Source: Coprenecus sp902388455 (GTDB lineage Bacteria; Bacteroidota; Bacteroidia; Bacteroidales; UBA932). Taken from it: a DNA stretch of 64,000 nt. The notes under the pieces were generated by a model. That model ran no database searches. It was not told the DNA's origin and worked only from the letters and a program-made list of their open reading frames with translations. This document shows positions 33,371-42,552 of this stretch, piece by piece (the stretch's first letter is position 1; the number at the start of each line of letters is the position of its first letter). The position numbers were made by a program, and so were the translations under genes. The stretch is taken from the NCBI GenBank assembly GCA_963931615.1, contig OZ007032.1, positions 620,001 to 684,000 on the forward strand, written 5' to 3'.

Positions 33371-34213
33371 ATGAGCAGAAACGAGATGTCATCGAGGGAG
33401 GCCAAGCTGGAGGCTTTCGGCCGCCTTCTGGATATAATGGACGAGCTCAGGGAGAAATGCCCCTGGGATCACAAGCAGACCACCGAGTCGCTGCGTCCTC
33501 AGACGATAGAGGAGACTTACGAGCTGAGCGACGCCATCCTCCGGGGGGAAGGCAGGGAGGTCTCCAAGGAACTGGGCGACGTGCTCCTGCACATTGTCTT
33601 CTATGCCAAGATTGCCTCAGAGAAGGGCGAATACGATATCGTGGACGTGATTAACCGTCTGTGTGACAAACTGATCTACCGCCATCCGCACGTTTTCGGC
33701 GAGGTCCATGTGGACGGGGCCGACCAGGTGGTGCAGAACTGGGAGGAACTCAAGACTAAGGAAAAGGACGGGAACAAGCGGGTGCTCTCGGGAGTGCCGG
33801 TCTCGCTGCCGCCGCTGCTCAAGGCCTACCGCATGCAGGACAAGGCCCGCGCCGTGGGCTTCGACTGGGAGGAGCGTTCCCAGGTCTGGGACAAGGTGGC
33901 TGAGGAGTTCGGGGAGTTCCGCGAGGAACTGGGCCGGATGGACAAGTCGGACCCTGAGTCGGTGAAAAGGGCAGAGGGCGAGCTCGGTGATTTCCTCTTC
34001 TCTATAGTCAACGCCGCCCGTCTGTACGACCTGAATCCCGACACGGCGCTGGAGATGACCTGCGCCAAGTTCCGCCGCCGCTTCACTTATCTCGAGGAGC
34101 ACACCATCCGTCAGGGCAAGTCTCTGAAGGACATGACGCTGGCGGAGATGGACGCTATCTGGGACGAAGCGAAGGCCCTGGAGAAAAATTCTGAGGACAA
34201 TGCCGGAAAATAG
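33371..34213 (+). CDS. mazG: Nucleoside triphosphate pyrophosphohydrolase MazG
   Basis: 280 residues, the full two-domain form. It hydrolyses NTPs and dNTPs to monophosphates and cleans the pool of abnormal nucleotides. MazG motifs: CPWDHKQTTESL with TIEETYELSDAI, and the metal-binding ELGDVLLHIVFYAKI; a second MazG-like repeat is in the C-terminal half (EELGRMDK, GELGDFLFSIVN). The next gene starts 14 bases before its stop. Confidence 0.95.
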   Translation: MSRNEMSSREAKLEAFGRLLDIMDELREKCPWDHKQTTESLRPQTIEETYELSDAILRGEGREVSKELGDVLLHIVFYAKIASEKGEYDIVDVINRLCDKLIYRHPHVFGEVHVDGADQVVQNWEELKTKEKDGNKRVLSGVPVSLPPLLKAYRMQDKARAVGFDWEERSQVWDKVAEEFGEFREELGRMDKSDPESVKRAEGELGDFLFSIVNAARLYDLNPDTALEMTCAKFRRRFTYLEEHTIRQGKSLKDMTLAEMDAIWDEAKALEKNSEDNAGK

Positions 34214-34958
34214 CCCTGCCTGGCTCGAGCGCACCGCCCTGCTGGTGGGCGGGGAGGCCCTGCAGGCCCTGAAAAGGGCGACCGTAGTGGTCGCCGGTCT
34301 GGGCGGGGTAGGGGCATACGCTGCGGAGATGACGGCCCGCGCCGGGGTAGGGCGGATGATAATCATAGACTCGGACAAAGTTTCGGAGAGCAACCGGAAC
34401 CGACAGCTGCTGGCACTCTGCTCTACCGTAGGACGGCCCAAGACTGAGGTTATGTCGGAAAGGCTTCTGGACATCAATCCGGAATTGCAGATAATCAAGG
34501 TGGAAGAATACCTTACCGAGGACAATGTAGCGGAGCTCGTAGAGCGTTCCTGCGCCGAGGCGGGGGTTGCACGCCCGGATTTTCTCATCGATGCGATTGA
34601 TACCCTGGCCCCTAAGATCGCCCTTATCGCCCATTGCATCCACAGCGGTATCCCCCTTGTCTCCTCGATGGGAGCCGGAGCCAAATTCGATGCCACGAAA
34701 GTCCGTCTGACCGACCTCTCGAAGTCCTACAACTGCCCTCTGGCCTTCATTCTCCGGAAGAAACTCCGTAAGATAGGCATCAGCAAGGGCTTCCCCGTGG
34801 TGTTCTCGGAGGAACTGCCCGACCGTGACGCCATTGTACCTACGGAGGGCGAGCGCAACAAGAAGTCCCAGGTAGGCACCATCTCCTACATCCCCGCCGT
34901 CTTCGGCTGTGTCTGCGCCCAGGCGGCCCTGACTTATCTCTGCCGCAGAAATGACTGA
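34200..34958 (+). CDS. tcdA: tRNA threonylcarbamoyladenosine dehydratase TcdA
   Basis: 252 residues of the ThiF/MoeB/HesA superfamily. It cyclises t6A37 of tRNAs to ct6A in an ATP-dependent reaction. The dinucleotide-binding GLGGVGAYAAEMTARAGVG, the IDSDKVSESNRNRQ loop and DAIDTLAPKIAL are family features; MoeB-type zinc cysteines are absent, as in TcdA. It overlaps mazG and is co-transcribed with it. Confidence 0.92.
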   Translation: MPENSPAWLERTALLVGGEALQALKRATVVVAGLGGVGAYAAEMTARAGVGRMIIIDSDKVSESNRNRQLLALCSTVGRPKTEVMSERLLDINPELQIIKVEEYLTEDNVAELVERSCAEAGVARPDFLIDAIDTLAPKIALIAHCIHSGIPLVSSMGAGAKFDATKVRLTDLSKSYNCPLAFILRKKLRKIGISKGFPVVFSEELPDRDAIVPTEGERNKKSQVGTISYIPAVFGCVCAQAALTYLCRRND

Positions 34959-35068
34959 GGTCCGTTGAAGGTGTGAAAAATGCTGCATAAATGCGGCCGG
35001 GGTATCGGAAATTTTCGTAACTTGGCAAAGTTTTTACCACTAACCGTATTTAAGCAACATTTTAGGAT

Positions 35069-37084
35069 ATGAAACGGATTTTTACTGTATTGTCCTGCGT
35101 GCTTCTCGCCTCGGCGGCCATGTCGGCCCAGACCTGGAGGCAGTATGAGGCGGCAGCGGCAGGTCAGGCCTATCAGAATGCTGACTGTGTGGTCCTGCTG
35201 GACAGCACTTCGGTCAGCGTGGAGCCTACGGGCCAGGGCTCATTTGCAGTGTGCAGGTCTTTCAAGGTACAGACGCCCAAGGGCGCTCTTGCCAACAGGG
35301 TCATCAAGTACGATTATGACCCCCTCACTGCTTTCGCCGAGTTCAAGTATGTGACAGTCTACCGTGCCGATGGAGAAGTCGAGCACCTGGATGTCGCCGA
35401 AGCCCTGGACTATGCGGCTCCGGCAAGGTCCATCTACTGGGGAGCCCGCCAGATTATGATCGAGGTGGGAGCTCTCGAACCCGGTGACATAGTCGAGTAC
35501 GAGATAGCCAAGAAGGGCTTCACCTACGCTCTGCTGGCATCTGAGGCGGGCGGAGGTTCCGCTGCATCTGCCGTAGGATATGCCGGAGAGGCTTCGGCGG
35601 CTGCCGGGGAGGACGATTCCCGTTTCATTCCCCCGATGCGCGGTCAGTTCTACGACATCGTGCCTTTCTGGTGTGCGGATCCTACGGTACGCAAGGTGTA
35701 CCGGGTGTCTTTCCCGATGGAGAAGGACGTGCAGTTCCAGTTCTATCAGGGCGAGTGCACATCTTCGATGAGGTTCGAGGACGGCCGCAAGGTCTATAAG
35801 TTCGCAGTGGATGACGTGATGCCGTTTGACCGCGAGCCCAATATGGTGGATCTCTTCGACGCAGCTCCCAAGCTGATGATGTCCACCACTCCCGAGTGGA
35901 AGGACAAGTCTTTATGGTTCAATAAGGTCAACGAGGACTACGGCAGCTTCGAGGCCTACGCTCCCGCCCAGAAGAAGGTGGACGAGCTGATCCGCGGCAA
36001 GGAGACCGAGATGGAGAAGATCGCTGTGCTGACCCACTGGGTGGCCGACAACATCCGTTATGCGGGCATCACCATGGGCAAGGGCGAGGGCTATACCCTG
36101 CATAACACTGAGATGAACTACACCGACCGCTGCGGTGTCTGCAAGGATATTGCGGGAACTCTGATTTCCTTCCTGCGCATGGCCGGTTTCGAGGCCTATC
36201 CGGCTATGACCATGGCCGGCAGCCGTGTCGAGAGTATTCCGGCCGACCATTTCAACCACTGCGTGGCTGTGGTCAAGCTCTCCAACGGTACTTATATCCC
36301 TCTCGATCCCACATGGGTGCCCTTCTGCCGCGAGCTCTGGAGCAGTGCCGAGCAGCAGCAGAACTATCTGCCGGGCATCCCCGAGGGATCCGACCTCTGT
36401 CTGACTCCCGTCTCCGCTCCGGAGAATCACTATGTGCGTATCAAGGCTGACAACACCCTGGATGAGAACGGAACGCTCAAAGGTACCTTTACCATAACCG
36501 CCGAGGGCCAGAGTGACCTGAATATCCGCCGTATCTTTACCACCGGCTTCCAGAGTGAGTGGCGCAATACTATGGAACGTCAGCTGCTGAACATCTCTCC
36601 CAAGGCCAGGCTCGTCAGCGTGGACTACGGCAGGAATCCCAAGGATTACCAGGCAGCGCCTATCAAGATTACGTTCCGGTATGAAATTCCGGATTATGCC
36701 CTTGTCGGTGAGGACGGTGTCATGCTCTTCCGTCCGCTGGTGATGAACAACCTCTACAACAGTGTCCGCTCATATCTGAGGATCAATACCTCGCTCGAGG
36801 AGCGCCGGTACGGTTTCAAGGACGGCTGCTCCCGCCTGATGGAGCTCGACGAGAGCATCAGTCTGCCGGAGGGCTATGTTATGGTTACAGCGCCCAAGTC
36901 CGATGAGATGCAGGGCAGCGGTGCCGATTTCAGCGGTTCTCTAGTTCAGGACGGCAATGAGGTCGTGCTGCACAACACCCTGGCTCTCAAGAAGAGAGTC
37001 TACGAGGCTTCGGACTGGGACAGCTTCCGCAATGCTGTCAATGCCCACAAGGCATACGGTGAATATGTTATAGTCAAAAAATAA
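35069..37084 (+). CDS. Secreted DUF3857/transglutaminase-core protein
   Basis: 671 residues with a signal peptide (cleavage near MSAQT). The N-terminal half is a DUF3857 beta domain. The transglutaminase-like core follows, with the catalytic cysteine C358 in RCGVCKDIAG and His/Asp in HFNHCVAVVKL and YIPLDPTW. Such proteins are frequent in Bacteroidota envelopes; activity may be peptide-processing, but the substrate is unknown. A related non-catalytic paralogue follows after nine bases. Confidence 0.88.
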   Translation: MKRIFTVLSCVLLASAAMSAQTWRQYEAAAAGQAYQNADCVVLLDSTSVSVEPTGQGSFAVCRSFKVQTPKGALANRVIKYDYDPLTAFAEFKYVTVYRADGEVEHLDVAEALDYAAPARSIYWGARQIMIEVGALEPGDIVEYEIAKKGFTYALLASEAGGGSAASAVGYAGEASAAAGEDDSRFIPPMRGQFYDIVPFWCADPTVRKVYRVSFPMEKDVQFQFYQGECTSSMRFEDGRKVYKFAVDDVMPFDREPNMVDLFDAAPKLMMSTTPEWKDKSLWFNKVNEDYGSFEAYAPAQKKVDELIRGKETEMEKIAVLTHWVADNIRYAGITMGKGEGYTLHNTEMNYTDRCGVCKDIAGTLISFLRMAGFEAYPAMTMAGSRVESIPADHFNHCVAVVKLSNGTYIPLDPTWVPFCRELWSSAEQQQNYLPGIPEGSDLCLTPVSAPENHYVRIKADNTLDENGTLKGTFTITAEGQSDLNIRRIFTTGFQSEWRNTMERQLLNISPKARLVSVDYGRNPKDYQAAPIKITFRYEIPDYALVGEDGVMLFRPLVMNNLYNSVRSYLRINTSLEERRYGFKDGCSRLMELDESISLPEGYVMVTAPKSDEMQGSGADFSGSLVQDGNEVVLHNTLALKKRVYEASDWDSFRNAVNAHKAYGEYVIVKK

Positions 37085-37093
37085 ATCCGGATT

Positions 37094-38692
37094 ATGAAAA
37101 ATATTCTGACAAAAACAATAATGTCCGCCGCCCTTGTCTTCTCCGCGGCGCTTGTCTCCTTTGCGGCTCCCAAGAGCGAGGCGCAGTTCGACAGACTGAT
37201 CAGGACCTATACCCTCAATCCCGACGGCAGTCAGGAACTCAGGGTGCAGAAGCAGCTGACTGTCTACACTCATGCGGCCATGAACAGCCTCTACGGCGAG
37301 ACCTTCATCGTCTACGATCCCTCCTATCAGCATCTGACGGTCAATGAGTCCTATACAAGGCAGAAAGACGGCACAGTCGTGACTACTCCCGACAATGCAT
37401 TTGTAGAGGTGCTGCCCTCCGCAGCGGCCGATGCACCGGCGTACAACGGCCTGAAGGAGATGGTGGTCGTGCATACCGGCCTGGAGCTGGGCGCCACCAT
37501 TTATCTGGATTATACGATTACTACCGAGGCGGGAGCCCTGCCTGCTCTGGATATTTTCGAACAGATAGAGGAGCTCTCTCCGATTAAGAATTATGTGCTG
37601 AGCGTCAGTGTCCCTGCCGGCACACCGCTGCACTATGAGCTGCTCAACGGCAGGACGGCGCCCAGGATATCCGAGGCTGACGGGATGCAGACTGTCACCT
37701 GGACCTTGAAGAATGTCAGGCCCCGTCCACGTTCCCTGGCCGTGTCAGTCCCCGCCGGGAATGTGCAGGCCGTGGCCGTGACTACATTCCCTTCCCGCGA
37801 GGCTGCTCTGGAGGTTATCTCTTCCCAGGCCTACAGTCCCGAGGATGAGGCGGTGAAGTCCCTGCTTGACTCTTTCAACGAGGGTAAGGCCGACAGGCGT
37901 TCCGTGATGGACAAGATCAACGACTATGTGGTCTCCGAACTCGGCCTGAGCCGTCTCTCTCTTGTCCAGACCGGTTACAGGGTCCGTCCTGCAGCGGATG
38001 TGATCGGCAGTGCCTATGCCACCTCTATGGAAAAGGCCCTGCTGGCCGACGCGCTTATGAAGGCGGCCGGACAGGATTCGGAGATAAGCCTGGTATTTCC
38101 TCTTACCGAGGACAGGGCAGCCGCCGGACTGTCCTCGCTGATGGCTGTGTCGTCTTTCCCCGTATGCACTGACTGGCACTGCGCTGACCTGATGAGCATA
38201 GGGGATTATGTGTCGGTATGCGGACTGTACGGCAAGGATATGGATAGGGAGCAGGTACCGGCACTTCTGGAAAATGTGAGCACCATGAGCATCTCGGCTG
38301 CCGACGGAGAAGATCTCGGGAACGGATATTACTCCTTCGCATTCCCTGCCGGGGACTCCCAGTGGCTCAGAAGAGAATATGCCTCCACTACCGCCAATAC
38401 GACCCGCAGCGTCAACCTGCTGCTGTCATATCTCCCCGAGGAGATTCTGACCTATACTCTTGCCGTCGGAGAAGGTCTGGCGCCGGTGGTGATGCCCGGT
38501 GACAGGACTGTCTCCAATTCGGTGGGCACAGTGTCCGTAAAGACTGAACAGAAGGACGGCGCCACTGTGATAACCAAGCATCTGAAGCTCGGTGTCCAGC
38601 TCATCACGCCCGCTCTCTATCCCCAGTATTACCGGCTCATGAGCGAGTGGTACACGATATGCACCTCTCCTCTCATCTTCAAGGCCGAGTAG
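37094..38692 (+). CDS. Secreted DUF3857-like protein without transglutaminase residues
   Basis: 532 residues with a signal peptide (cleavage near SFAAP). The N-terminal half matches the DUF3857 beta-domain pattern of the preceding gene (YTLNPDGSQELRVQK, ETFIVYDPSYQHLTV). The region where the transglutaminase core would be lacks the Cys and His motifs. Tandem active/inactive pairs like this suggest a complex or a binding partner. Only one base separates its stop from the next gene. Confidence 0.75.
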   Translation: MKNILTKTIMSAALVFSAALVSFAAPKSEAQFDRLIRTYTLNPDGSQELRVQKQLTVYTHAAMNSLYGETFIVYDPSYQHLTVNESYTRQKDGTVVTTPDNAFVEVLPSAAADAPAYNGLKEMVVVHTGLELGATIYLDYTITTEAGALPALDIFEQIEELSPIKNYVLSVSVPAGTPLHYELLNGRTAPRISEADGMQTVTWTLKNVRPRPRSLAVSVPAGNVQAVAVTTFPSREAALEVISSQAYSPEDEAVKSLLDSFNEGKADRRSVMDKINDYVVSELGLSRLSLVQTGYRVRPAADVIGSAYATSMEKALLADALMKAAGQDSEISLVFPLTEDRAAAGLSSLMAVSSFPVCTDWHCADLMSIGDYVSVCGLYGKDMDREQVPALLENVSTMSISAADGEDLGNGYYSFAFPAGDSQWLRREYASTTANTTRSVNLLLSYLPEEILTYTLAVGEGLAPVVMPGDRTVSNSVGTVSVKTEQKDGATVITKHLKLGVQLITPALYPQYYRLMSEWYTICTSPLIFKAE

Positions 38693-38693
38693 T

Positions 38694-39038
38694 ATGAGAC
38701 TCAGGGATATAGCCGAGGCCGTGCAGGGCGAGGTGCTCTGCGGTCAGGACCGTCTGGACGAGAATGTGGACTACGCTTTCGCCTCGGACCTGATGAGCGA
38801 TGTGCTGACCATCAAGACCGATGACTTTCTGCTGATTACCGGACTTGCTAACGTTCAGTCAGTCCGGACGGCGGAAATGTCGGACGTGGAATATATCCTC
38901 TTCGTGCGCGGCAAGTCCGTCACGGAGGAGATGACTGCCCTGGCCGAAGACAACGGCATGGTAGTGATACGCACTGACTATTCGATGTTCAAGACTTCCG
39001 GCATACTTTACGGTGCCGGGCTCAAACCCGTGTATTGA
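38694..39038 (+). CDS. DRTGG-domain protein, first copy
   Basis: 114 residues forming a single DRTGG-like domain, known as a partner domain in phosphotransacetylases and in hydrogenase-linked operons of anaerobes. It is a paralogue of the protein at 40833 (both open with R-x-I-A-x-x-x and share SDLMSDVL / SDLLSDVM). A regulatory or ligand-sensing role is likely; no enzyme motif is seen. Confidence 0.75.
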   Translation: MRLRDIAEAVQGEVLCGQDRLDENVDYAFASDLMSDVLTIKTDDFLLITGLANVQSVRTAEMSDVEYILFVRGKSVTEEMTALAEDNGMVVIRTDYSMFKTSGILYGAGLKPVY

Positions 39039-39039
39039 T

Positions 39040-39450
39040 ATGAGGCAGGAGTACGACGTAGCGGCGGGCGACTTTACCCGCGCCGGCAACGCCTCATCGG
39101 CCATCAAGAAGGCTCTCAAGCAGCTGGGGGTGGCTCCCGCGGTGGTCAAGAGGGTGGTGGTCGCTGTATACGAGGCGGAGGTCAATATCGTGGCGCACTC
39201 CTATGGCGGGCATATTACCGCCGATATCGCTCCGGAAGGGATCAGCGTAGTCCTGGCTGATACCGGTCCGGGTATTCCCGACGTGCAGAAGGCGATGCAG
39301 AAGGGTTTCTCGACGGCCTCGAAGGAGGTGAGGGAGATGGGCTTCGGAGCCGGTATGGGACTGCCTAATATTCAGGAGAATGCCGATGACCTTAAGATTG
39401 AGACCGAGGTGGGGAAGGGCACGACCCTGAGCATCTACATTAAGTTCTAA
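39040..39450 (+). CDS. GHKL ATPase (RsbW-like), first copy
   Basis: 136 residues from the ATG at 39040. It is a bare histidine-kinase-type ATPase domain: N box around VVVAVYEAEVNIVAHS, G1 box DTGPGI, G2 box GFGAGMGLPNI. Proteins of this kind act as anti-sigma serine kinases or bind partner proteins. Located in the regulatory half of the hydrogenase operon. Confidence 0.85.
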   Translation: MRQEYDVAAGDFTRAGNASSAIKKALKQLGVAPAVVKRVVVAVYEAEVNIVAHSYGGHITADIAPEGISVVLADTGPGIPDVQKAMQKGFSTASKEVREMGFGAGMGLPNIQENADDLKIETEVGKGTTLSIYIKF

Positions 39451-39462
39451 ATTCTGACTTCT

Positions 39463-40836
39463 ATGGAACACAATACTTTCCATAAGGCACTGGAGATTCA
39501 GCCTGAGCTCTGTATCGGATGCTCGCACTGTATTAAGGTCTGTCCGACTGAGGCCCTGAGAGTCTCAGGCGGGAAGGCCTTGCTGTATGCGGACTGGTGT
39601 ATCGACTGCGGCCGGTGTTTCAGGGTGTGTCCCAGCCGTGCCATCCGGGTGGTGGATGACGATTTCGACAGCATTTATTCCTATAAATACAGGGTGCTGC
39701 TGGTGCCGGCTGTTTTCTATGCTCAGTTCGAGAAAAGTATTCCCAGGAGGATTATCAACGATATTCTCGGAGACATGGGCTTTTCCGAGGTGTGTACGGT
39801 GGAGCAGAGTGTGGATACACTTGTGGATGAGATCAATGATTACGTGCATAAGGCAGAGGACAAGCCGGTGATATCTTCTTTCTGTCCGGCGGTAATCCGT
39901 CTGATACAGGTCCGCTTCCCGTCGCTGATAGACCGGATAATGCTTCTGCTGCCTCCTATCGAGGTGACGGCTCAGTATTATGTCCGTAAATGGAAAATGA
40001 GCGGGGGAGATCCTTCTGAACTGGGAGTTTTCTATCTGACGCCGTGCATAGCCAAGATTGCGGCGGTCAAGTCGCCGGTGGGCGGCTATAAATCGCCCAT
40101 CAGCGGCGTCATCAACATGGATTATGTCTACAACAAGATTCTGTATGCCTATAAGAACAGGAAGTTCCCGGAGGAAGGCAGCGGTACCGAGGCTGTAAAT
40201 GATGCTGTCTCGGCGAAGGGGCTGCTCTGGCCTCTTACAGGGGGTGAGGCTTCGCAAATAGAGGGGCGGGCACTCTCAATCGACGGGATGAACAATGTGA
40301 TAGAATTCCTGGAAAAGCTTGAGGATGAGGAGATAGACGAGCCGATTGACTATCTGGAGCTGCGGGGGTGCCATGAGTCATGTCCCGGAGGCATACTGGT
40401 ACAGGGCAACCGTTTCCTGGTGGCGGACAGTTTAAGGGAAGTGGCTGCGTCTACCGTATCCTCGCACCGTCTGACGCAGGAGTACAAGCAGTTCTGCTCG
40501 GCATATATCAAGATGGATGCGGTGGAACCACGTTCCATGGTCAAGTATGACAGGGACATCAATGTGGCCATCAAGAAGATGGAGATGGCCGGGATGCTGC
40601 GTAAGATTCTGCCGGATATCGACTGTGGGGCCTGCGGTGCTCCCAGCTGTGAGGCTCTGGCAGCGGATATCGTAAGGGAGGATGCCTCGCTCAACAACTG
40701 TATCTTCATGCAGGCCCGTTTCGAGAAAGAGGGTTCGCTCCAGGTATCGGAGGCCATCGACCTGATGGAAAAGGTCTGGGGTAAGGACCGTTTCGTAAAT
40801 AAGGAAAAAATTAAAATCAGAAGAATAGAATCATGA
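39463..40836 (+). CDS. Hydrogenase-like iron-sulfur sensor protein
   Basis: 457 residues. An N-terminal 2x[4Fe-4S] ferredoxin domain (C-x2-C-x2-C-x3-C-P twice, residues 18-60) is followed by an Fe-only hydrogenase large-subunit-like domain and a C-terminal Fe-S domain (DCGACGAPSCEALA). The H-cluster loops keep their ligand cysteines: SSFCPA (C141), TPCIAK (C195), GCHESCPGG (C303, C307). However, the proton-relay Cys of catalytic enzymes (TSCCP) is Phe140. It therefore probably binds a cluster and senses rather than turns over hydrogen. It overlaps the next gene by four bases. Confidence 0.85.
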   Translation: MEHNTFHKALEIQPELCIGCSHCIKVCPTEALRVSGGKALLYADWCIDCGRCFRVCPSRAIRVVDDDFDSIYSYKYRVLLVPAVFYAQFEKSIPRRIINDILGDMGFSEVCTVEQSVDTLVDEINDYVHKAEDKPVISSFCPAVIRLIQVRFPSLIDRIMLLLPPIEVTAQYYVRKWKMSGGDPSELGVFYLTPCIAKIAAVKSPVGGYKSPISGVINMDYVYNKILYAYKNRKFPEEGSGTEAVNDAVSAKGLLWPLTGGEASQIEGRALSIDGMNNVIEFLEKLEDEEIDEPIDYLELRGCHESCPGGILVQGNRFLVADSLREVAASTVSSHRLTQEYKQFCSAYIKMDAVEPRSMVKYDRDINVAIKKMEMAGMLRKILPDIDCGACGAPSCEALAADIVREDASLNNCIFMQARFEKEGSLQVSEAIDLMEKVWGKDRFVNKEKIKIRRIES

Positions 40837-41171
40837 CAGTAAGAGAAATCGCTGATAAACTGAATCTGAAGGTGTTTTCCGGAGCCTCAGGCCTGGACCG
40901 GGAGGTGACCGGAGGATATGTGTCGGACCTGCTGTCCGATGTGATGGGCTTCGCCAAGGACGGCTCTGTCTGGGTAACCCTTCAGACCCACAAGAATGTC
41001 ATGGCCATCGCCACTCTCAAGGAACTGGCGGCCGTGGTTATTGTCAAGGGCTTCGAGCCTGAGGAAGATGCGAAGGAGGTCTCCGAGGAGGAGGGTATTC
41101 CCATCCTCGGTTCCGGGGAACAGACTTTCGAGCTGGCCGGACAGATCTATAACCTGTTGAGCCGGGGGTGA
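40833..41171 (+). CDS. DRTGG-domain protein, second copy
   Basis: 112 residues; the name-giving motif appears as DREVTGGYVSDLLSDV. A paralogue of 38694-39038. Overlaps the end of the preceding iron-sulfur protein gene (ATGA), and the PHP gene follows after four bases, so it is firmly in the same operon. A regulatory role in hydrogenase or redox control is inferred from context. Confidence 0.8.
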   Translation: MTVREIADKLNLKVFSGASGLDREVTGGYVSDLLSDVMGFAKDGSVWVTLQTHKNVMAIATLKELAAVVIVKGFEPEEDAKEVSEEEGIPILGSGEQTFELAGQIYNLLSRG

Positions 41172-41175
41172 GGCC

Positions 41176-41922
41176 ATGAACCGCTTCAGGGCCGATCTGC
41201 ACAACCATACTCTGCTGTCTCCTTGCGGGGACATAGAGATGACGCCTGCATTCATCGTGAGTACGGCTTTGAGAAAGGGGTATGACATAATCGGTATCAC
41301 TGACCACAACACTACTCTCCAGGGACGGGAAATCCGAAGGATGGTCGGAGACGGAGAGCCTTATATCCTATGTGGAGTGGAGATTACCACGAAGGAGGAG
41401 GTGCACTGCCTGGCTTTTGCGGACAGTGAGGAAAGTTTGGACGCTCTCCAGAATTTCCTGGACGACAGCCTTCCGAAGATACCGAACGATGAGGTGGTAT
41501 TCGGTTACCAGCTGGCCGTCAATGAGGCGGAGGAGGTGATTTACGAGGCCCCTTATCTGCTGATATCCGCCATTGACCGGAGCGTGGAGGAGGTGGCCGC
41601 GTTCGTGGCGTCGATAGGAGGAATTTTCATCCCGGCCCATATTGATAAGCCGCAGAACTCCGTGATCTCCCAGCTGGGATTCGTGCCTCCGGACCTGCCT
41701 TTCGATGCCCTGGAGATATCCGCCCGCTGCGACCTGGAGGGCCTGCTGGCCCGGAATGCCTACCTTAAGAAGCGTGCTCCGTCATTTATCCGTTCCTCCG
41801 ATGCCCATTATCCAGAGGATTTCTGCCGGGCCGTCACCTATTTCAATATGCCCTGCCGCTCTTTCGAGGAGATACGTATGGCCTTGCGCGGGGAGGAGGG
41901 ACGGAGCGTGACGCTGGAGTAG
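41176..41922 (+). CDS. PHP-domain phosphoesterase
   Basis: 248 residues of the PHP family (trinuclear metal phosphoesterases). Motifs: DLHNHTLLSPCGD near the N-terminus, GITDHNT, CGVEITT, FIPAHIDKP and SSDAHYPED, supplying the metal ligands. The substrate is unknown; free-standing PHP proteins accompany [FeFe]-hydrogenase regulatory genes in several anaerobes. Confidence 0.88.
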   Translation: MNRFRADLHNHTLLSPCGDIEMTPAFIVSTALRKGYDIIGITDHNTTLQGREIRRMVGDGEPYILCGVEITTKEEVHCLAFADSEESLDALQNFLDDSLPKIPNDEVVFGYQLAVNEAEEVIYEAPYLLISAIDRSVEEVAAFVASIGGIFIPAHIDKPQNSVISQLGFVPPDLPFDALEISARCDLEGLLARNAYLKKRAPSFIRSSDAHYPEDFCRAVTYFNMPCRSFEEIRMALRGEEGRSVTLE

Positions 41923-41955
41923 ATTATTGTTTAACCTTCATTATCGACTTGAGAG

Positions 41956-42501
41956 ATGAACGACCTTTCCATGCATATACTGGATATAATCCAGAATTCC
42001 ATCAGTGCCGGTGCGACCCGTGTGACCCTGACCGTAGACGAGAATCCGGCCGCCGACCTGCTTACCATTGTTATAGGAGACAACGGACGGGGGATGACTC
42101 CTGAGCAGGTGAGCCGCCTTTCCGACCCGTTCTTCACTTCCCGTACTACCCGTAAGGTGGGAATGGGCATACCTCTGCTCAAGCAGTCGGCGGAGCAGAG
42201 CGGTGGAGAGATCAGAATAACCTCGGAACCCGGACGGGGGACGGAGGTGACGGCGGTTTTCGGCTATTCCGACATTGACCGCCCGCCGCTCGGAGATGTT
42301 GCCAACGCTCTGATGATTACCGCCTCTTCCAATCCCCGGATGGACTTCATCCTCACCTACCGCTACAACGGGGAGGAGTATGTCCTGGATACCGCCGACG
42401 TCAAGGAAATTTTCGGGGAGGATGCCTTCTGCAACTTAACAATCGTAAAAAATATTGAGAAAATGCTTAAAGAAAATATTGACGAGGTTAGGAACTCTTA
42501 A
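41956..42501 (+). CDS. GHKL ATPase, second copy
   Basis: 181 residues. N box LDIIQNSISAG, G1 box DNGRGM, G2 box KVGMGIPLLKQS: a histidine-kinase-like ATPase without a dimerisation/phospho-acceptor domain or transmembrane segment. The C-terminal ~70 residues are unrecognised. It may associate with the iron-sulfur sensor as a split kinase; this is inference. Confidence 0.82.
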   Translation: MNDLSMHILDIIQNSISAGATRVTLTVDENPAADLLTIVIGDNGRGMTPEQVSRLSDPFFTSRTTRKVGMGIPLLKQSAEQSGGEIRITSEPGRGTEVTAVFGYSDIDRPPLGDVANALMITASSNPRMDFILTYRYNGEEYVLDTADVKEIFGEDAFCNLTIVKNIEKMLKENIDEVRNS

Positions 42502-42510
42502 ATATTTTCA

Positions 42511-42518
42511 TAAATTTG
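42511..42518 (+). promoter_or_regulatory. Internal minus-7 box before the catalytic hydrogenase genes
   Basis: TAAATTTG, 35 bases before the ATG at 42553; the minus-33 region is weak. The gap of 51 bases is among the widest in the locus, so the catalytic genes may be separately transcribed here. Confidence 0.45.
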
Positions 42519-42552
42519 CATACCCCAACACTAAATTATTAACCAAAACTAT

